Source: Daedaleopsis sinensis
Lineage: Eukaryota; Basidiomycota; Agaricomycetes; Polyporales; Polyporaceae
DNA: 64,000 bases
Direction: 5' to 3'
Assembly: GCA_033807695.1 (NCBI GenBank)
Contig: CM066304.1
Location: forward strand, 1,922,001-1,986,000
Both the position numbers and the translations under genes were made by a program. Position 1 is the stretch's first letter. Each line of letters opens with the position of its first letter. The notes under the pieces were generated by a model. It ran no database searches. It was not told where the DNA came from and saw only the letters and a program-made list of their open reading frames with translations. Positions 44,872 to 55,848 of the stretch are shown piece by piece.

Positions 44872-47800
44872 CTACTCGTCGTCGTCCTGGGCCTCCTCCC
44901 GGTCGACGCGGTCGTCGCAGTCGTCCGGGTCTTGTTCCATCTGGGCGACGCGATCGCGTGAGACGTCCAGGTCGCTCCAGGTGAATGTGATGGGGTCGTC
45001 GCGCGCGAAGTAGGGCAGGAGGCGGAACGCAGCGATTGGACGGTCGTGTACTGCACCGTCCAGTTCCGCCACTATGTAAGCTCCTCCACGGTTCCGGGAG
45101 ACGACGACCAGTGGTCCCAGGTACCGCGGGCGCATCTTCCGGTTGAGCGATTTCTCGATCGCGGTGTTTCGCATTAGGACGAGCTTCCCGCGCGCGAAGT
45201 TGTAGTCGCGCACGGTCCGTATGTGTGCGCGCTCGAACTCTTGCGCGGCGAGTACGCGCGCTCGGTAGACCCGCGAGCGCAGCTGTTCGAGTTGCTCTGG
45301 GCGCTTCTGTAAGGCGACTGCCCGCTGCGCGATGAGGTCTGCGGTGGAGATCAGCTCCGTCGGCGTGGGCATGAGGTAGGTTGCCTCCGCTATGTCAAAC
45401 GGCAGGATAGGTTGCGTCCCGGTTATCGCGAAGTAGGGGGAGCACCCCATCCGGCGCCGCGTGGTCACGCGGTCCGCCCAGAGGACGGAGTAGACTCGCG
45501 ACACCCATTCGCTCTGGGGGTCGTCAAAACAGGACTTGAAGAGCGCCTCCCGGATATCGACGTGCGCGCGCTCCACGATGCCGTTCGCGCGCGAGTTGTA
45601 GCCAGAGATTCGGATGTGTTTGACGTGGTACTGCCTTTCTAGGTGCTCGAGGGCCGCCACGAACGCGGACCCGTTATCGGAAACGATTTCGGAGAGGGCG
45701 CCCCACCGGCATAACAGGTCCTGGTAGATCCAATCCCCCAGCGCTTTCGCGGTCTGCACGGTGGAGGCGCGTCCTTCCGCGTAGCTCGTCGTCGCGCAGC
45801 GCGCGTGGAAGAAGTGCTTGTACCGCCCCGGCATGTCCATAGTGTCCATGTGCACGCGGACCATGGGAGGTGCGGGCAGCGCGACCGTGGGCGGGATTTG
45901 AACGCGCGAGGTCTGGCGGATCTGACACTGGTGGCAGGACTTCACGTACCACGCGATGTCCGCCTTCATCTCGGGCCACCAGAAGCGCTCCCCGACGAAC
46001 GATATCGTCGCAGCGATCCCGCGGTGGCCAAGGTGGTCGTGCAGGCCTGCTAGGATCTCCATGCGTACTTCGCAGTCGAGCACGCGACAGTGGTTCCCGT
46101 CGTGCGACACGCGCCACAACCGGCCATCACGTAGGAAGAACTGCCGGGCGTACTTTTCGAATCGTTCGCGCGCGCGGTCCGTCAGGGGCGGTAGGGAGCC
46201 GTCCTTCAGCCAGAGGCGCACGAGGTCGACGCGCGCGTCGAATTCTTGGGCCGTTAAGGTACGCGGGCAGGCGCTGTAGTCTGGGGTATTGATCGCCGGA
46301 AGAGACGCCGCGGTCCCGCTGGTCTGCTGGAAGAAGGCGTCCACTTCCCGCGCGGTCCTTGGCGTAGAGTACAGGATGGGCGCGTCCGGTAGTCGGGGCG
46401 GCATGTTCACGAGATGGAGAAAACCGTACATGTTATCGATCCAGTCGTCGAACTCCTCGTTGTCCTCCAGGTCACCGTCTTCGTCGTCTGGCTGACGGAT
46501 CCGCCGGCTTAGTCCATCCGGACCGTGCAGTACCCCCGGTACGTGGCGCAACTCGAAATGGAACATGTGGATCGCGATGATCCAGCGATTCATGACTGCG
46601 CTTGGGGCGATATCCGGGTTCTTTAGCATGTCGCGGATCGCTGTCGCGTCGATCTCGACTACTAGGTTACGGACGCCCACGAGCCAGAGCTTCATCGCGC
46701 GCAGCGCGCGGAACAGCCCGTACAGTTCCAGTTTAGGCTGAGAGAAGCGCACCTCGCGATCGTTCAAGGTGATCGACCCGAAGCGACTGTAGAAACGTCG
46801 CCGGGGGTCCTCCGGGTCCTCCTGACACAGGAGGTAGCCAACCGCGATTTTGGACGTGTCGACGGCGAGAATGACAGGCGCGTCGCCTTCGTAGTCGATG
46901 GCCCGGAGCGCCGGGGAATGCACTAGCGCTGACTTGAGGTCCTCCATCGCGCGCACTTGGTCGGGTCCCCACTCGAACAGCGCGTCCTTCCGCAGCAGCT
47001 TGTTGAGCGGGTTCGCGATCTTCGCGAAGTCCTTGATGAAGATGCGTGCGACCCCAACCGTCCCCAGGAAGGCGCGCACGTCGGAGACCGTCTTGCACAC
47101 TGTCCAGTTCACGACGGCCTGTACGCACTCTGGATCCGCGACCCGCCCCTCCGGGGTACATCGACTACCGAGTGCGCCGAAACGCGGGGGCGCGAAGCGC
47201 GACTTCTTCCCCGAGAGGGTGCCTCCTGCGTGCTTGATGCGTTGGATGATCCGGTTGTCGTTCTGCAGTTGCTCCCAGACGAACCGCCGGATACCGGGGT
47301 TCTCGGGGATACACTCCGGGGTCCCGTCCTCCAGCAGGTATGCGCTCTTCGGGCCCATGACGAAGACGTCGTCGATGTAATTGGCGGCGTGGTCGGGCAT
47401 CTCTGGCTGGAGGATGAACGTAATGTCGTCGTGGAATATGGGTACTGAGTTCGTCCACCCCATAGGGAGCGTAGTAAGGCGCATCGCACCGAACGGGGTC
47501 TGGAACGTGGTAAGGTCGCGCGAGTCGGGATGGATCTCCCGCTCGTCGTAGCCGACGTAGAGGTCGAACGTCGAGCCGCAAGGGCGCCCACCGAACTGTT
47601 CTGCGATATGCTCCGGCACCGGGGGCACCCCGCTGTGCTGGATGGTGATTCGGTTCAGCGGTTCGAGCGAGTGGACGATGCGTAACTTCCCGTCCTTCTT
47701 GAGCACGCAGAACCACCGCGTACGGTACGACGCGTTGGACGGCTCGTATACACCGTTGTCGATCTTCTGCTTGATCATCTCGAGGAGCACGCGGAAGATT

Positions 47801-48690
47801 CCTGGGGGCACTGGAGCGTTTCTTTCGTTGTAGGGGACGTGGTCGATTACTGCGAGGCGTACAGGAGGAAACATATCTTGGCGGAATCGACCGCGCTCTG
47901 ACTCTTCCCAGGCAAACGCCGCCTCCTGCTTGCACATGAGGTCGTGTAGGACGCGCAACTCCTCCGGCGACAGCCACTCCCGGTGTATCTCGTCGATAAG
48001 GTCGTGCCGTTCTTGGGTGTACCTCCCGGTCGGCTTGAAAGGGGGAGGGTTCGCGTCGAGTCGGGGCATGTTCTCGAGCGGGTCGCCCACGCGGTTCCGC
48101 ACGATTCTGAAGTGCTCGGGAAGGTGGCTCGCCACCGGGCGCACCTTCTTCGCGACCGGCTTGTACTTCTTCTTGGTCTTCGCGTAGACTTCTATCGCTT
48201 CTTCGGGCCAGGCGCGCGCCCGCGCCTGCCCGGTGAGCGATCCGCTTCGCGCGCGAGGGGAAGTAGGGCGTCGCCCCAGCGATTTTGTTGGACGGGAAGG
48301 GTACGCGCGCGCACGCGCGTAGTGGGGACGCGACTCCTGCGGAGACGCTTTTGGATGTCGAAGTTCTGGACCCGGCCCAGGGGCCTTCGCCGACGCGGTA
48401 TCGAACGACGATGAGGATTCGGGAGGGACGAGCGGAACGGAGGAAACGAAAGAGGCCGAAGCGAAGGCGTTATTGATTTTTGTGGATTTTTCTGGGTCGT
48501 CGGTCGCGAATAGATAGGCATGTTGGATGGTTTCGAGACTAGTATCTTGTAGTTCGGCGTACGAGGTCATGTTCAGCTTACCGGTCGCGTGGTCGTACTC
48601 CACGACGAGGGCGAGATCTCCCTGACTACCCGTCAGATCCTCGACAGGAGAAACCCCAGGGGGGACTTCCTCGGCTTGACCTTCTCGTCG
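44872..48690 (-). CDS. Ty3-type pol: reverse transcriptase, RNase H, integrase
   Basis: A single frame of more than 1240 codons, with no stop. Order: a linker; RT (core motifs L-P-M-G-W-T-N-S and the catalytic Y-I-D-D); RNase H (A-V-D-T-S-K-I-A-V-G-Y, V-V-E-I-D-A-T); the integrase zinc module (H-x-x-x-H in H-D-H-L-G-H-R and C-H-Q-C); and the integrase core with D (M-D-T-M-D-M-P-G), D (S-D-N-G-S-A-F) and E (G-I-V-E-R-A-H). The order RT-RH-IN is that of Ty3/gypsy elements. The frame is open upstream of its first ATG, reading G-V-S-P-V-E-D-L-T-G-S-Q-G-D-L, and overlaps the end of the protease frame in the -1 phase, which suggests frameshift translation. The 5' limit given is approximate. Confidence 0.93.
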   Translation of the reverse strand, partial: RREGQAEEVPPGVSPVEDLTGSQGDLALVVEYDHATGKLNMTSYAELQDTSLETIQHAYLFATDDPEKSTKINNAFASASFVSSVPLVPPESSSSFDTASAKAPGPGPELRHPKASPQESRPHYARARAYPSRPTKSLGRRPTSPRARSGSLTGQARARAWPEEAIEVYAKTKKKYKPVAKKVRPVASHLPEHFRIVRNRVGDPLENMPRLDANPPPFKPTGRYTQERHDLIDEIHREWLSPEELRVLHDLMCKQEAAFAWEESERGRFRQDMFPPVRLAVIDHVPYNERNAPVPPGIFRVLLEMIKQKIDNGVYEPSNASYRTRWFCVLKKDGKLRIVHSLEPLNRITIQHSGVPPVPEHIAEQFGGRPCGSTFDLYVGYDEREIHPDSRDLTTFQTPFGAMRLTTLPMGWTNSVPIFHDDITFILQPEMPDHAANYIDDVFVMGPKSAYLLEDGTPECIPENPGIRRFVWEQLQNDNRIIQRIKHAGGTLSGKKSRFAPPRFGALGSRCTPEGRVADPECVQAVVNWTVCKTVSDVRAFLGTVGVARIFIKDFAKIANPLNKLLRKDALFEWGPDQVRAMEDLKSALVHSPALRAIDYEGDAPVILAVDTSKIAVGYLLCQEDPEDPRRRFYSRFGSITLNDREVRFSQPKLELYGLFRALRAMKLWLVGVRNLVVEIDATAIRDMLKNPDIAPSAVMNRWIIAIHMFHFELRHVPGVLHGPDGLSRRIRQPDDEDGDLEDNEEFDDWIDNMYGFLHLVNMPPRLPDAPILYSTPRTAREVDAFFQQTSGTAASLPAINTPDYSACPRTLTAQEFDARVDLVRLWLKDGSLPPLTDRARERFEKYARQFFLRDGRLWRVSHDGNHCRVLDCEVRMEILAGLHDHLGHRGIAATISFVGERFWWPEMKADIAWYVKSCHQCQIRQTSRVQIPPTVALPAPPMVRVHMDTMDMPGRYKHFFHARCATTSYAEGRASTVQTAKALGDWIYQDLLCRWGALSEIVSDNGSAFVAALEHLERQYHVKHIRISGYNSRANGIVERAHVDIREALFKSCFDDPQSEWVSRVYSVLWADRVTTRRRMGCSPYFAITGTQPILPFDIAEATYLMPTPTELISTADLIAQRAVALQKRPEQLEQLRSRVYRARVLAAQEFERAHIRTVRDYNFARGKLVLMRNTAIEKSLNRKMRPRYLGPLVVVSRNRGGAYIVAELDGAVHDRPIAAFRLLPYFARDDPITFTWSDLDVSRDRVAQMEQDPDDCDDRVDREEAQDDDE

Positions 48691-50271
48691 CGCGTTCGCG
48701 CCGGCGGCTCGCCGCGCGCGTACGTGGGCAAGGTGATCGTACGGTGCGTGTTTGGACAGGTGATCGTGATGGACTGCCGACCGTCAAGCTCGTTGTTGAC
48801 CTTCATCGCGGTGAGTAGCTCGAAGGGGCGCCCCAACAGGACGTCGAAGCTAGCGTGCTCCACCACCTGCATCTGCAGGTAGACAATGAAGCCGTCGGCG
48901 ACCTCGAGCGGGACGTGCCGTGCTAGCCCCAGGGTCGGGTCCGAGGTTCCGTTTGCGCTGACCATATTAAGGCGTGCCGTGGGGTCGTACGCGATTTTGA
49001 GGCGGTGGCAGTGCTCCACGCTGATCGAGATGGATTGTGATCCGGAGTCGAGGACGCACTCCGTAGTGACGTCCGTGGCGCCCAGAAAGCCGTAGAGGGA
49101 TCGGAGCGGGGCCAGCGATTCAGCAACGATGAGGTCTTCGCCCTGGATTGTTTCGACGCGCGAGTGGAGCGGTGCATGCGCGCGCCGGTATTCGTCCTCA
49201 TCTTCGACTTCCTCTACAGTCGTCCGAAAGCAGTGCATTTCTTCCGCCTCCTCCGGTAGCGCGTCGTAGAACTCCTCCCCTTCGTCCTCCTCCGACCATC
49301 CCTCGTCTTCTTCGTCCGGGTTCCAGGGCCAGGCTTGCTGTACCATTGATTGGGCGACCTGGAGCCCGGGCTCGGTCCCCGTCCTCGCTGGTTCCGCTGT
49401 CCTTGCCGGACCTTCGCGCTGCGCGGGCTGTGGTTGTACCCCTTCGGCGGCCTGGCGCGCAGCGTAGACGCGCCTCGGCGAGGTCGCCTCGTGAACGTAC
49501 TTGCGCACTTTCGGGGAGATACTGACGAGCTCGGACGGCGTCACCATAACGCGCTGCTCCTGCCCGAAGGCGCGCTCGAACACGCGACGGCCCGCGGTCG
49601 GGTCCACCAGTACCGGGCCTGGCCTCTCTGCTCCTGCGCGTTGCGTGGACGGAAGGGACGCTGGTAAGGTTGCCGGCGGGGACGGTACGAGCTTGTTCGC
49701 TGCGACGGGCGCAATGTCACCCGCGTTCGTCGCTTCTCGCGCGCCGGCATATGGGTGCTCCACTGCTAGAGGTTCGGGTCGCGCGGGCTGGACGGTCGGT
49801 ACCTCGGCCCTTCGGGCGGCTGGCGCCAGGTGAGGCGGAAGGTCGCGGTCCCCGCGCGCCTCGCGCGCAAGATCTAGCGTGGTACCCGTTGGCGCGTGGG
49901 CCTGGTTCCGGCTCTCGTCTATGCGGACCGTCTTCTTGCGCGCGGGAAGTTCGACACCATCGAATTGCGGCTTGCCCTGGCTGCGCGTAGCGACTCGATG
50001 CTCCAACATGGACGCCTGGTGGCGGAGACTATCGATCTGGTCCTGGATGTCCGTGACGTTCGCTGCCCCCTCTAGCATGTTGGACTCCACCGTCACCATC
50101 ATCTGCGCGGCGGCCGCCTGGACTTTCTGCCCTGGGTTGTGCTCATGCCAATTGTGTACGCGGTCGCGGATGTGGAGGCCCGGCCAGTTGCGAGGTACCT
50201 CGTTGCCGTTCGGAAGGACCATGAAGCCGCGCTCGTTGCGGATGACCAACCCGTTCGCCGCGTCCTCCCAC
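48633..50271 (-). CDS. Ty3-type protease frame, gag C-terminal remnant
   Basis: The frame opens after a TAG at about 50274 and has no ATG at its start; it begins W-E-D-A-A-N-G-L-V-I-R-N-E-R-G, a sequence that in related elements follows the Gag zinc knuckle. A long Pro/Ala/Arg-rich linker and an acidic region (E-E-D-E-G-W-S-E-E-D-E-G) precede the retropepsin domain: active-site V-L-D-S-G-S-Q-S-I-S and the flap-side A-S-F-D-V-L-L-G-R-P-F. The frame ends in L-L-S-R-I at 48633, overlapping pol in the -1 phase. The capsid and zinc knuckle of gag are missing upstream, so the copy is 5'-truncated, or the missing part lies in an unrecognised upstream exon. Confidence 0.85.
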
Positions 50272-50274
50272 TAG

Positions 50275-51213
50275 CTGTGGTAGTGCTGATGTATCATGAA
50301 CAGGACCCCAACCTACACTGTATTGCAATAGGTGTAGGCCCCCTCCTGATGTATTACGGGGCTCCGGGAGAGGAGAGAGCAGGCCGGAGAGACGCTTTAG
50401 CGAGCCCTCGGCACGTCGGCAGGCTGCCTAATGCGGTCAATATGCTCGGTTGGGCCGCCAGGGTCCCATAAAAGCCAGCCGCGCGCCAGCCGCTGCCTAA
50501 AGCGGTCGGTTTAAGCCAATCAGGCGCCAGAGCTGCCCAAATTGGGACAGCGCTGTGCTGGCCGGCGCCTGCGCACCCCGGGCAGATGGCGATAGGCGCT
50601 TACAATGCCAAAAGCGGAATAGATATGGGACTTCGGGCGCTCGTTCCGAAAACGGTACTCTGGTGGCGCTCTTGGGTTATCGGAGTATACTTCTCGTCTA
50701 TGGATCTGTCGGAAACAAGTAGAACTTGTTATCTTCAGCAAGATCATCTAGTACAGTATATGAGCTTCTACTGGGGTCTATAGACCTGGCGGCTGGTCTG
50801 TAAACTGGTGTTTTGGTCGCCATATTATTGTCTAAGCGCACACAGAGTAATTGGAGCATAGCATCGTATTATAGCCATAGGGCATGAAGTTCACATTGTA
50901 TATATAACGGGTAAATGGGCATAGGATGGGCATATATAGTAGACAGCGACGGAGTCATTCGACATACAAACACATAGACTTCAATGCAGCGCGGACAGAG
51001 GGACATGGGAGGATACATATCGTCATGTAGATGAGGGAACAAAGCACAGTGTCTAAGGGACCGACAGCTGGAGCTAGCGTGCATACCCACAGATCTAGGT
51101 CACTTGTTTCGGCGCGGGCGCTTAGAGCTACGTGACCCTTCTCGCACCTCTGGAGCTGATCGCTTCCTGAGCCAATAATCAGAAGGACTGTGCGTGCAAG
51201 GACTAAACAAGAC
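50275..51213. other. intergenic, no gene seen
   Basis: Base composition falls back from GC-rich to balanced at about 50.3 kb. A CATAAAAG element at about 50468 and a diverged palindrome-like GCCTAAAGCGGTC / GCCTAATGCGGTC pair (about 50426 and 50494, same orientation) are visible; neither is assigned. Confidence 0.45.
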
Positions 51214-54200
51214 TTACCCTGTGTTCTTACTCGTCTGGTTTGCGGCCGAGACCATAGATCCGAGCACCCATCCAACATCCTTGACGGCGGTGCCCCAGCT
51301 TCCCAGCGTGACATCGGTTGCAACGTCCTTCCACCATGCAAGAGACAATAAGACTAGCAACATACCGTTCTGCCCCGGCTTTTTCAAAGCCTGCCATTCA
51401 CCGTCGCCCCCGATCACCACTCGCCCTGAGTCGTCGTGCATACGCCATGTGGGCTGAAGCCCTCCCCACCACTTCCACCAGTTCGCAGCGTACTCTTCCT
51501 CATCTTTGATGGTGGGAGGCTTGTCGTACCGGCGTCGTAGTACGCGCAACCAGTGGAAGACCTCAGGCGGTCTGTTGTCGGATCCTAGCCCTCGAGTCTG
51601 GATAAACAGGTCAGTGAATAACTTTGCACATATACGTGCAGTAAGTATGCGATACTCACACTGGTCTCCCACTTGTACCCTCGCTCGAGCACCGTCCACC
51701 ACTCCAGCGCACGCATGAACTCCCTGCCAAGGTCCTTGGACTCCAGAAGGTCGAAGGGTTCACGAACCCACTTCGGCCATCCTTCTTCGTTCAGCAGGAT
51801 AACGTCGTGTGAGGGCACATTTTGAGTGGTAGTCGGGACGTCCATAGGCGGTGCATGAGGAGTCGACGAAGATCCCGGGTCTGAGGCCGATGCCATGGGG
51901 ACCACGGGTCCGGGGGCGGTCGATGAGGGGGCTCGATTGGCGGACTTGCCGACGGGTTTCGGTTTCGGACGAGAAGCGCGAATGGGTGCAGGCGTAGACA
52001 ACGGCGCAGAGGGATGTGGTTGTGCGGATGGAGGCAGAGACGATCGTGCGGAAGCAGTGAGAGGCAGATCAGGAAATGTAGACGAGACGGGTACAGGGAT
52101 GGGAGCGGACACGGTCGTAGGAGCATTGAGCACGGATGCCAATGCGGGGCCCGTGGAATTCAGAACGACGGAAGACAAATTAGGGCCAGGTGCGAGACCG
52201 GACACGAACGATGCGGGGGTGGGAGTGAGAACAGATGAAGTCGAGGCAGGTGTGAGCGCAGGAGGGGACATAGACGAAGGCGGTTGAACGGACGAGGACG
52301 GCTGGACGGACGTGGGTGGTGGAACGGACGAAAGCAGACGAGCGAATGAGGGTGGGGGCACAGACGTCGCGGGCAGGTCGACGGACGGCGCGGGCGGGTC
52401 GACGGACAGCGCGGGCAAGTCGACGGACGGCGCGGGCGGGTTGACGGACGGCGCGGGCGGGTTGACGGACGGTGCGGGCAGGTCGACGGATGGTGCGGGC
52501 AGGTCGACGGACGTCGCGGGAGAGTCGATGGACGGCGCGGGCGGGTTGACGGATGGTGCGGGCGGGTCGACGGATGGTGCGGGCGGGTCCATGGATGCGG
52601 ACGAGGACTCTGCAGGGGGCATGGTTGGAGCAGACAAGGAAGCGGCGGCGGGCGGAATGACAGAGGATGCGAGGATGAATGAAGGGTCAGAGGTCGGAGG
52701 GGCTACTGAGGTGCGAGAGGACGATGACGGTTGTGCGATATCCAAAAGAGACGGACCAGGAAGGTCGAGGTTGTGCTGTCTGAGGTAATGTGCACATGTT
52801 GAAGGCAGGTAGACCTTGCGATCCTGGGCACTCATCTTGCTCCATCCGTAGAGCCAGTTGCGTTGTCGACGAGCGTCGAGGACGGGGAAGAAACGACGTA
52901 CATATATGCACAACCCTAACTCATCCAGTGTTGGAATCTCTACGCCATCAGGAGTGTCCTCGTATTCGGTGTCGTTACCTCCTTCCTCGTCGTGTGACCC
53001 GTTGTCCTCCCCGTCGCCATGGTCAGAGCCGGCGGTGTCGGGGCTGCTGCTTGAGTCGTCATAGGAGGCCGAGTCGGCGCGGAGCCTGCGAGGCTTTCTG
53101 GCTCGCTCGGGTCGCTTCCCTTTGCTCGTACTTTGGGTGCGTGTTGATCCCCTGGTCGTCGAGCGAGTCGGTGGCTGGTGTGTAGAGGGACCTGGAGTGG
53201 GATTCCTCGCCGGTCCCGGGGTATGTGTGCGAGAGGATGATGCTATCGGGGCTGTCGCGGTCTGCGAGTCGCGGCCAGCATACTCTGCCAGTGGTAGCAT
53301 GAAAACATGCGAGAAATATGAATAGGACGAACGTACCTTCAGTGTGCATGAGGTACCGGCGGAACGAGGCCATGACATCAGTGCGAAACTTCGCGGGGTC
53401 GTGTAGATGCCAAGGGACAGGTGCAGGTCCTCCCGTCTTGCCTGCAGTGACGCTGAGGTATGAGTTAGCAGCTGACCGTATGAAAATGAAGTATAGCATA
53501 CGTACACCTTGATATCGAACTCGCGCGGCCCCTCCTTCACCGGGACGCCAGCGAATAGCGTCAGGTGGTAGCCTGTCCGCTTCTTGATGCCTTCAAGGAG
53601 TGGCTGCACGATGTCCGCGAGGTTGTTGCGGCAACTTGTACGACTAGTCAGTATGTTTACTTCGCAAAAGAGCAGGCAAGCAGTGCGTACCTGGCGCGAA
53701 TATCCTCGGGGGTCGGATCATTGGCGCGTTCAGCTTCCACCTCCGCTGCCGCAGCATCCACAGTGTGCAGTTCCTCTACCTCTGCCTGCAGTTTCACGCG
53801 ATATTCGTCCGGCTCCAGCTCCAAAAGCTCGCGGGCGATTCCTGAACGGAAGGAAAGGCGATATTTCTCCGCAAGGCCGGCAGTCGGCCACCTGTCGGCG
53901 AAGACATCATCGATCTCTTCGCGCTTCTTGGTCATATAGAGTTGCCAGTCCGCAAGACGACGGGGTGATGGGTTGGGGTGGGCCCGGGCCTCCAGCTCGT
54001 CCAAGTGACTGTCCCATGGATTCTCGAGTCGCTTGATCGTGTCCTGGCGCTTGTATCTCATATGCGTCTCGATCTGCTGCGAACGCAAACATGTCATAAT
54101 TAGTTAGAGTAACATGTGAAGAATATAAGCATGGCGGCATACTGTTTGAGTCCTCTCGATGATCTCCCCCTTGAGCGCTAGTACCTCGTCCGTCGTTGTG

Positions 54201-54526
54201 GGCTCAGTCCGTGTCGAGGTCGAGGGATCTTCGTCTACTGGATAGAACCAGGGGAATCGTTCCCAGTAGCCGGCGTAGATGGGGTCCCAGAAGTCGGCTT
54301 TCTGGCGACCACGAGCACCGCGAGGGAGTTTCATGAAAGCAGGGAGGAAGCCGTGGAGGTAGTCTTCACGAGGGCCATGGAAGATTCCGGGGTTGCCCGG
54401 TTTACCGCCCTTCTTCTCCTTGTTGGTACTGTGACGCTGGCGGGCCGCTTTCGAGGTTCCTGAGGCGCCCGCGCTGGGAGCGCGGTCGACCTGGATGTAC
54501 TCGACGTCGAGGGCAGTGGAAGACAT
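51214..54526 (-). CDS. unnamed Agaricomycete repeat-family protein, 1007 aa
   Basis: Six exons close in frame: 54526-54143, 54076-53691, 53634-53506, 53452-53337, 53284-51660, 51597-51214. The N-terminal block reads G-N-P-G-I-F-H-G-P-R-E-D-Y-L and W-D-P-I-Y-A-G-Y-W-E-R-F-P-W, then W-Q-L-Y-M-T-K-K-R-E-E-I and R-T-G-Y-H-L-T-L-F-A-G. The C-terminus has W-W-K-W-W-G-G-L-Q-P-x-W-R and a small hydrophobic end. I know this layout from many multi-copy hypothetical proteins of mushrooms but know no name or function for it. The large fifth exon holds a Ser/Pro linker with an in-frame 7-residue repeat. Its place beside the TET/JBP and KDZ genes suggests transposon cargo. Confidence 0.8.
52368..52598 (-). 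repeat. 21-bp coding minisatellite, about 11 units
   Basis: The unit, read on plus, is GCGGGC(A/G)GGTCGACGGA(C/T)G(G/T)C-like. On the coding (minus) strand it gives repeats of P-A-P-S-V-D/N-P/L-P. The unit length is a multiple of three, so copy-number change keeps the frame. Confidence 0.93.
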
Positions 54527-55848
54527 GACAATGGAGGACAGAGTAGGAGTGTTTTTTGGGGGGCCAAAACCGTATCCTGCTCCCGATAATACCTTTTATG
54601 AGGTGAATCTCGCGCCGTCCAAGTCTCATTCGAGCGTCAGTCACCGCTGTGACTCGCGTGACCTTGCCGATGCGATGTAGATCGAGTAGAGCACTGAGTA
54701 CTGAGCGCTCCGAGTCCCTTCGCTCTGTAAATTATTCTTCTACGATTGTCTTCATCCTCCGGGCTCTCTCACTCCCAGGGGCTTCCTGGACTTCAAGTTG
54801 GTACGTGCTAGGTAGGCTGCACCACCGCAATCTCCTACTCGATACGCAAGGCCGACCGAGATATCGACAATATGCATGAACCATTCAAATCAAAATGCTA
54901 AACACTCAAAACGGGTGACCGTCGCGTTACTTATAAATCGTTGCCTGGTATGGCCGAGCCGTCGCACTATACCTATCTGGTATGGTGGCAGTGCGACCTT
55001 TTCGATCACTCCCGACGATTTCTGATTGCATGTATCAGCATGTATCTTTCTTTATCCATAGACGCGTTCAAACTACAGTTGTATCACTGTAGCATGTTCT
55101 GAACTCTACACCGTGTCAAGTTTCACCACGAGAGGCAGCTGCAAATTAAGAACCGTGTCGAGCTAGCCAGGAAGCCAACCACAGAGACGCATAAGGTCAC
55201 TGAGTCCTGATGTATACGATAGTGCACGCACGCGTCTCAGCAGGCCGGCCGAGTAGCGGAGTCCGGAGGATATGTTCTGCCCGCGTCTCCAGCCCGCGTG
55301 CGTGTGCAAGCTCCACCCGGTACTCCGGACTCACTGAAGAGCATCCCGAGTCCCGACGGCGAGAACAGCTATATCCTGCAGCGTCCAGCCCACCCAGGCC
55401 CGCCCTCCGACGACCTCGGTGGGTTCCTGTCATGTAGGTATGCCCTTTCTGATGTCTAAGAAGCATCCTATTAACCCCTGCAATTTGTATGCTTAGGGTC
55501 CGTATGTAGTAGTGCTTTCAAGGCCGCGGCCGCCGGCAACCTCTCAACTGGCAAAGAGGACAGGCTCCAGGGCCATCATAATTCAAGTGAGTCCGAGTGA
55601 AAATATATTCATCATGCGCCACGGTCTAGTTCCGTGCTATTCAATGGCACTGACGTCGAGAATGCAGCAAATACATTTTGGAACTTTCTGGCTTGGGGGT
55701 GCAGGATGTTCACCGTCACTATATATATCACTGGATGTTGGTGCGCATACGAGTATTGTACGCTGATAGGTCAGCGCAAGTGTTATGTACGCTCGTAAAT
55801 CGTAAAACAAATGCCACCTCTTGTATCTGAGTCGCCATACTACTGCTC
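54527..55848. other. intergenic, no gene seen
   Basis: Short open frames only, none with a motif or a splice partner. The composition is A/T-richer than the flanking genes. Confidence 0.5.

Noticed and set aside
36350..50271. Gag at 36-39 kb and pro-pol at 45-50 kb as one inverted element
   Set aside because: The pro frame begins with its own gag-end remnant unlike the sequence after this gag's zinc knuckle, and the base composition differs, so two separate elements are more likely.
44351..51213. LTR pair flanking the pro-pol element
   Set aside because: A polypurine-like tract is present, but no matching long repeat was found by eye upstream of the protease. An alignment of 44.3-44.9 kb with 50.2-51.2 kb is needed.
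52312..52788. Plus-strand open frame of Gly/Thr/Asp repeats
   Set aside because: It is the reverse reading of the 21-bp minisatellite that codes Pro/Ser on minus, where splice sites and flanking domains support the gene.
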